Assembly: GCA_932521035.1 (NCBI GenBank)
Contig: OW051495.1
Coordinates: forward strand, 6,696,001-6,760,000
Length of the DNA: 64,000 nt
From: Oscheius dolichura
Lineage: Eukaryota; Nematoda; Chromadorea; Rhabditida; Rhabditidae
Reading direction: 5' to 3'
Below are positions 58,316-64,000 of the stretch, one piece after another. The notes under the pieces were generated by a model, which saw nothing but the letters and a program-made list of their open reading frames with translations, was not told where the DNA came from and searched no databases. The translations under genes and the position numbers were made by a program. Numbering within the stretch: position 1 is the first letter of the stretch; each line of letters starts with the position of its first letter.

Positions 58316-61300
58316 ATGCGGCCACCGGATGCCACCGTGACGACTCTCTTCTGGTCATCCCTGCTTACAGTAATCCCTCTAGCGATAGCCGTCAGACAGG
58401 TAGTCGTCGTCCTCCTCCTCCTCCTCCTCTATATTTCTCTTTCTTAGGTAAATATTGCGGGTGAAATCATACTTGGCGGTTTGTTTCCTATTCACGAGGC
58501 CGCTAGAAATGGATCCCATTGCGGCAAGATCAAGGTATCCCCGAGGAGGACTCGACTAAATCCAATTATAGGCGGATCAGGGTGTCCAGAGGATGGTGGC
58601 GATGCTCTTCGCCTTGGAGCAGATCAACCGGGAGGGCAAACTGCTGCCCCAGGCCAAGCTGGGGGCTCAAATCCTGGATACCTGGTAAGAGGCCTCTCCT
58701 CCGGCCCAGTGCTGCTCGCCATTCATCGCTTTTCGAGCGTTAATTCAATCTGGGAATAGGCTGTGGACTAAAATGAGAGAGTGTTCTCCGAAAAAAGTCA
58801 AATGGTGGTTTGGACGCGAAGGCTTCCTTCCGATGTTTACTCCAGGATATGGGGCAGAGACTCCCCTCAGATATCCATGTCCTGGAAGTGGTGGTGACAC
58901 GAATTGGACAAGAGAGACCTCTGATCTAGTACCTTTCAGTTCTGTGGACAGCTACGCCCTCGAGCAGACTCTCGAGTTCATCAAGAGTGTCCAGATGTCG
59001 AGCAACGGCGACGGGGTCGTGTGTGCCGTGAGTTGCCTTCTGTTCTTCGAGCCCTGCGTCATTGTGTCTGATATCCAATACCTTCTCCTCCTCCAAATAC
59101 GGCTAAAGCGGGATTATCTCCGCCCTGTTTTTCCCCTTTCCAGCCTGATGAGAAAAAGAGAACTGTCGTTTGTTTTTAGGATGGTTCCTCGGCCTCTTAT
59201 CACCGGCAACCCGTGGTGGCCGTTGTGGGGGCGGCCGGCAGCCAGGTCTCCGTCATGGTGGCCTCGATGCTCCAATTATTCAAGGTGGGCAGGAAAGGAA
59301 GACGAGACTAAAGAAGATTTCTTAGATCCCCCAAGTCTCATATTCCTCGACAGGGGCTGAATTGAGTGAAAAGCCGCGGTTCGCCTTCTTCAGCCGTGTC
59401 GTCCCGCCGGATAACCTCCAGGCGCAGGTGATGGCTCGCGTCGTCCGGGAAATGGAATGGACCTATGTCCACGCCATCGCCGACACCGGAAGTTATGGCG
59501 AGTCGTGATCTCCCGGTCGCCGGCTAATGCAGCTCTTCTTCCAGGCGAACGTGGGATGGACTCCTTTCGAGCAGTCGCTACCGATTACGGGATTTGCATC
59601 GATGGGGATGTGGTTAAGATTAGCAGGAAGTGGACTGAGGCCATGTTCAAGTTTGTGGCTAATCCGGGACCAGAAGTGACGATGTTTCCAGGGAACTTCT
59701 GATTCGGATGAAGACACAGCGGAAGGCCCGGGGGGTGGTCATGTTCGTGGACGAGGACAACTCCAAACGGCTGCTGAGGTCACTCGACGCCCTCATCCTC
59801 GACGGGAGGACAGAATTCGATGGTTATTTCTGGTAGGTCACTGTAGTAATCATATAAAAAGAGAATTGTCTAGGTTCGTGGCCAGTGACTCGTGGGGTAT
59901 CAAGCAGTCAGTTGTGGCCAACTTGGAACACCGCCTGGCCGGCTCCCTAACCATTGCCCCCTACACCAGAGAAGAGCACGGTACTCCTTCTTCCTTTCCT
60001 TTTGCAATTCCTTCTAGGGTACCTCGAATTTTTCAAAAGGCTCTCCCCCGTCGGCTTCACTTTCTTGGAAGAGTACTGGGACCATCTGGGTTGCAGTGAG
60101 AGCGAGGACATCCAAACCTTTGGCGACTGCTTCCACCACATTGGCCTTCCATTGAAACAAGTCAATTCATATTAGTAATTGTACCTTTTCTTTCGCTTTA
60201 GGAATCATATGTGCCCTTTGTTGTGGATACAGTACGTGTCCTAGCGAAGGCCCTCAACTCGTACATCCGAGAAGAGTGCGGCGTCAAGCGGTATGCCGGC
60301 TGTTCCCTCTCGAAGACGGGGTTTATCGGGGAGCGTCTTCAGCGTTTTTACAGGAATGTCTCCCTCTCAGGTAAACAGACATAATTCATCCCTATTACCC
60401 TTTCCGAATTACAGCCCACGAGCCTCCGATCATTGATGCGAATGGCGACGGAATTGGAAGGTATGATGTCTTCCAATTGGACAGAAATGGCACCTACGTC
60501 AAGGTAACGAGCCGCCATTTTGAGTAACGGCCATAATGACTAGGTTGGAAAGTGGAGGGAAAACGAGAATCTATTCGAACTACAGCTGCACCAAGTCAGG
60601 AAGGGGTTCCAGAACAGCGAGGGCGGACTGCCCGTCTCCGTCTGTAGTGTCCCGTGTAAGAGAGGACAGTACCGGTAGGAGAGGGAACCTCCTCCTAAAG
60701 ACTTCCCCTTCAGCGCCTACCAGGACCAGACCTGTTGCTGGGCCTGCATCCCCTGTGATATGCAGACGAGTATTGTGATCAACGAGACCAGTTGTCTGGA
60801 ATGTCCGGTGGGCGAAGTCCCAGACCGGGCCACCCTCTCGACTTGTGTCCCGATCCCGCCGGTCTCCATGAGCTGGGACAGTCCGTGGGCCCTCATCCCG
60901 GCCGGCTTCTCTCTTTTGGGACTCGGATCTACAATCTTCGTCGTGGCTGTCTTCCTGAAATTCTCCAACACTCCTGTGGTTTGCCGCCCTCTCTCTCTTC
61001 ACAAAATCTTTTTAGATCATGGCCTCCGGTCGAGAGTTGTGTTACTGTATGATAGCCGGCATAGCCATGTGCTACATCCTGACCTTCTTCCTCGTCTCCC
61101 AGCCATCCATCCCCAGTTGTGCTCTGACTCGTGTCCTGATGGGATTGTCCATGTCGGCCATCTACGCGGCTATCATCACCAAGACCAATAGATTAGCCAG
61201 AGTCTTCTCCCCTCAAAGTGCACAACGGCCGGGATGTATTACCCCCAAGGCACAGGTTAGACTTTCCCTATTTCTAGCAAAAGAGTCGATTCCAGGTCCT

Positions 61301-62712
61301 GATATGCATGGGGATCGTCTCGTTCCAGTTTGTTGGCTCCCTCGTCTGGTTGATTATCGAGCCACCCGGAACTACGATCATCTTCCCGACAAGAACAGAA
61401 GCTGTCCTCACCTGCAAGGTGTCCTCCCCCTCTTCCTTCTGACAACTTTCTCCTTTCCAGGCCACAGCTGCCCATCTCCTCGTGTCCCTGGCCTATAATC
61501 TCCTCCTCATTGTGTGTTGTACCGTCTACGCATTTAAAACCCGCAAAATCCCGGAGAACTTCAACGAGACTCGGCATATCGGCTTCACGATGTACAGCAC
61601 GTGTATCCTGTGGCTCTCCTTCATGCCCATCTACTTTGCCACCCAGACTAACTTCCGGGTAGGACTCTTCGTCGTCCCCCTTTATATCCCACTTTAGATC
61701 CAAATAACCTCCCTCTCGATGTGTGTCTCCCTGTCAGGAACCGTCGCCCTCGTTTGCTTCTTTGCCCCCAAGGTAGTCGTCCTCCTCTATCAAACAATAG
61801 TCTCCCCTTTTCAGGTGTATATCGTCCTCTTCCAGCCGTATAAAAACGTCAGGACACGTCAGTCAGCCGTCGGTCGTCTGGTTAATCAGCAGATGCGCTT
61901 TATGAGGTACGAGAGAGTCGCTTGTACTCGAGAAGGTCTTCGGATTAGCCATTTTTTTCCTCCCGGATAATCCCCCGTTCCCTCCTGCATGAGTTTGCAC
62001 GTTTCAGCCATTTGACCTACAATCCGGAGGGATGTCACCCGTCGTACCAGCCGATGACCAGCAATGCCTCCTATAAACCTGGATGTAAGCATGACCGATT
62101 TTATACTTTTCTCCCCTAGAACATCCCCTAGTAGAGAGAGAGAAAAGAATTGATGTGAAATAGAGACGAGCCCTTTTGAATGAGAGATCGTTATACCCTC
62201 AGAAATTATCAGATAATGGACAGGAACAGGCAATGGCCCCAGTTTTAGCCGAGGAGAACTCTCACGGGAGCACAGCCCCGATCCTGGCTCAGGCTCTGTC
62301 TCCCAACTCCATTGAGAAGCTGGCCTCCTCCAACGGATCAGCTAGTAATTGCCCCTCTTTCTATCCCGAATAACCCTCTTTTCCAGCCAGATTGATGGCT
62401 CGAAGTGCCTCGGTCAAGAAGCTGTCCCTCCCCTCTAAAGCAGCCCAGGAGCCTGAGATCATCGCCAAGGCCGTCGAAGTCCGCCGCCGTCGGCCCAGCA
62501 GCATGTACGTCCACACGGAGGCACAGAGACACCTCTTGGCGGTATCCCGTCCTCCTTCTCCAAGAAATAGATATGTTTAGGAGATACACAAGCTAGCCAT
62601 CATCAAGAAGGAGGTCTGTGAGTTGGCCGAGGAGGTGGAGCAGGAACTGCCGACCCAGGTGGAACTGCTCCTCGAGGAGATCGCTGCCGACCCCCACGCC
62701 ACCTTCCTCTAG
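58316..62712 (+). CDS. mgl: Metabotropic glutamate receptor (class C GPCR)
   Basis: Plasma-membrane glutamate receptor of neurons. Twenty-three exons join in frame to 1007 residues, running from 58316-58399 and 58448-58534 to 62387-62541 and 62581-62712. A signal segment precedes the Venus-flytrap domain (about 30-480) with [20 protein letters not shown] (ligand-contact Arg kept), [10 protein letters not shown] and [11 protein letters not shown]. The cysteine-rich linker (about 505-555) has CCWACIPC. Seven helices (about 570-840) include [63 protein letters not shown] and [16 protein letters not shown]. The cytoplasmic tail (843-1007) ends in a helical Glu/Leu-rich segment ([11 protein letters not shown]-like) and THATFL-type end. 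Intron 6 (59498-59544) uses a GC donor. The exact mgl subgroup is not decided. Confidence 0.96.
58411..58428 (+). repeat. (CCT)6 microsatellite in mGluR intron 1
   Basis: Six CCT units inside the 48-nt first intron, forming its polypyrimidine tract. Confidence 0.8.
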
Positions 62713-62824
62713 TTATTTATTGTAGATCAAAATATTCCGATTCTCTACGGGTTCCCTGATCTCATCTTGTCCCTGTTGCTCACATTTCACGGGTAATTTT
62801 ATTCTATTGGTGCAAAGAGAGAAG

Positions 62825-62830
62825 AATAAA
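62825..62830 (+). terminator. Poly(A) signal of the mGluR gene
   Basis: AATAAA 113 bp past the mGluR stop and 36 bp before the stop codon of the opposing chemoreceptor gene, so the convergent 3' ends nearly touch. Confidence 0.6.
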
Positions 62831-62865
62831 TATTGATGGATTATAATAAGGGGGGACAGGGGGCA

Positions 62866-63977
62866 TCAATCCTCGTTGTCGCTGTCGGACAGCTTAATTT
62901 CGATGATGTCGGCCTCTTTGAGGAAGTCGACCAGTTTCTCGAGGAAATAGCGACGCATGTACGGGACGAACATGAGCATGATGAGGCCGTGGGCAGCCCA
63001 GGACAGGGCGACGAGGTGCTGTCGGAAGTAGAGGAAGTACAGCTGGGTCGAGGCCGGCCACATCTTCCCGATGAGGTCCATCTCGATCAGGAAATAGGGG
63101 GCCGAGATGAAGAAACAGTCAAACACCGTAGCCTAGGAAGAAGATCAGTATAATCAGAACAGTCCTTACAGTCAAGAGTCCGTTGAAGAATCGTCTGGGT
63201 CTTGAGCCGTAGCTGTCCCAATCGGAAGACAGCTTCCACATAGTGACCGTGCCGATGACAATACAGGCGATCACGACGAACAACGGGACAAAGCCATAAA
63301 TTATCTCAGAAATGACCTAGAAGAGGTACTGTGTCTGTCCATTTACGATATAATCCTACCATAATTGGGTCCAGCCGGATACTGTAGGAGGATGCCCGCC
63401 GAGATTCTTCATTCAGCCGGTGGCTCAACTCTCGGGCAACGTCAATCGGCTCCGAGAAATTAGTCAGATGAAGGACCTGAATGAGTTATTGTTGTATTCA
63501 GAGAGAGACTCACAAATCGCGGAAGGGTCAGAAGATATACGACCAAGATGACCACGCCAGCTGCTGACACTTTGTAGCGATAGCCAAGGGCCAGGAGGGC
63601 GCGGAACAGAAGGGTCGTTATAATCATGAGGGGGAAGAAGACCATCCCCTGGAGGACTAGAGCCCCGACCACGTTACAGACACGGTCGGGGAAGAGGCAA
63701 CACAGACCGTAGTTGAAGTAGACAATGATGTGCCCCTCCATTTCAACCCTCAATCATTAGGTACTTACAATTAAAGAGGCCGCTACCTGCTAGTGCTGGT
63801 GGTCACTATGCTCAGGAGGATACAATTCCCAATGAGTGTCGCGTAGTGGAGTACCCGACAGAACTTGTCGTCCTTTTTGTAGCGGGTAGCCAAGACAATG
63901 GCGTAGATATTGAGGAATAGCCCCAGTACAGTAATCCCGGCTGTCGCGTAGCGCATGGCTGAGGAATAGTCGTTCAT
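62866..63977 (-). CDS. Seven-helix chemoreceptor-like GPCR (Str/Srd type)
   Basis: Predicted serpentine receptor of the nematode chemosensory superfamily; ligand unknown. From the ATG at 63977 (MNDYSSAMRYATAG): TM1 ITVLGLFLNIYAIVLAT, TM2 YATLIGNCILLSIVTT, an extracellular loop with NYGLCCLFPDRVC as in Str/Srd receptors, TM3 GMVFFPLMIITTLLF, TM4 AAGVVILVVYLLTLP, TM5 YGFVPLFVVIACIVIG, TM6 VFDCFFISAPYFLI, TM7 SWAAHGLIMLMF followed by PYMRRYF, the usual end-of-TM7 motif. The C-terminus is acidic (SDSDNED). About 320 residues in five exons; the donor after TSTSR and acceptor ATTGAG of intron 1 are the weakest junction. Subfamily and orthologue are undecided. Confidence 0.82.
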
Positions 63978-64000
63978 TTTCGGGAAGAAGAAGAGTCGAG

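Noticed and set aside
1-64000. Transposons, virus-derived elements and CRISPR arrays
   Set aside because: No transposase, reverse transcriptase, integrase or capsid motif, no long terminal or tandem repeats and no regularly spaced repeats were seen in any frame.

Overview
The window is nuclear DNA of a nematode. The evidence is a FLP-type (RFamide) neuropeptide precursor, a DUF229 sulfatase-like gene of the kind expanded in worms, a nematode-type FkbM methyltransferase, a Str/Srd-style seven-helix chemoreceptor, very short introns (mostly 37-60 nt, ending TTTCAG) and many start codons placed directly behind a splice acceptor, as SL trans-splicing requires. I cannot name the species. No mobile element, virus-derived sequence, CRISPR array or convincing tRNA gene was seen.

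Layout. 1-7.3 kb: flp precursor (+) and an MFSD5-type transporter (-) meet tail to tail; a fructosamine-3-kinase (-) carries a peroxisomal-type enoyl-CoA hydratase 2 gene (+) inside its largest intron. 7.8-14.7 kb: SNX13-type sorting nexin (-), spliceosomal SmD3 (+), FkbM methyltransferase (+). 14.7-17.3 kb: a DUF229 gene (-) with at least three in-frame stops, read as a pseudogene. 17.3-26.4 kb: 9 kb without a recognisable gene. 26.4-31.8 kb: plasma-membrane Ca2+ ATPase (+), 18 exons solved in frame. 32.3-34.8 kb: two related RING proteins (-) flanking a divergent histone H3 (-). 35.0-37.8 kb: a small secreted protein and a fatty-acid elongase (+). 37.9-53.0 kb: an AT-rich, compact run of six minus-strand genes, in transcription order kinase, MSH5, TIM17, long-form tRNase Z, Miro and TRMT10. 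53.0-58.3 kb: a second gene-poor stretch. 58.3-62.7 kb: metabotropic glutamate receptor (+), 23 exons solved in frame. 62.9-64.0 kb: chemoreceptor (-).

How the genes relate. Two neuronal signalling genes (PMCA and mGluR) each have a long pyrimidine-rich upstream region. Organelle and genome-maintenance genes (Miro, TIM17, tRNase Z, TRMT10, MSH5) are packed on one strand with gaps of 140-690 bp, which suggests co-transcription of at least some neighbours. The observations most worth following are the histone H3 with a rewritten and lengthened N-terminal tail, the nested hydratase gene, the decaying DUF229 gene, the kinase with HVD and DFN in place of HRD and DFG, and the candidate operons.
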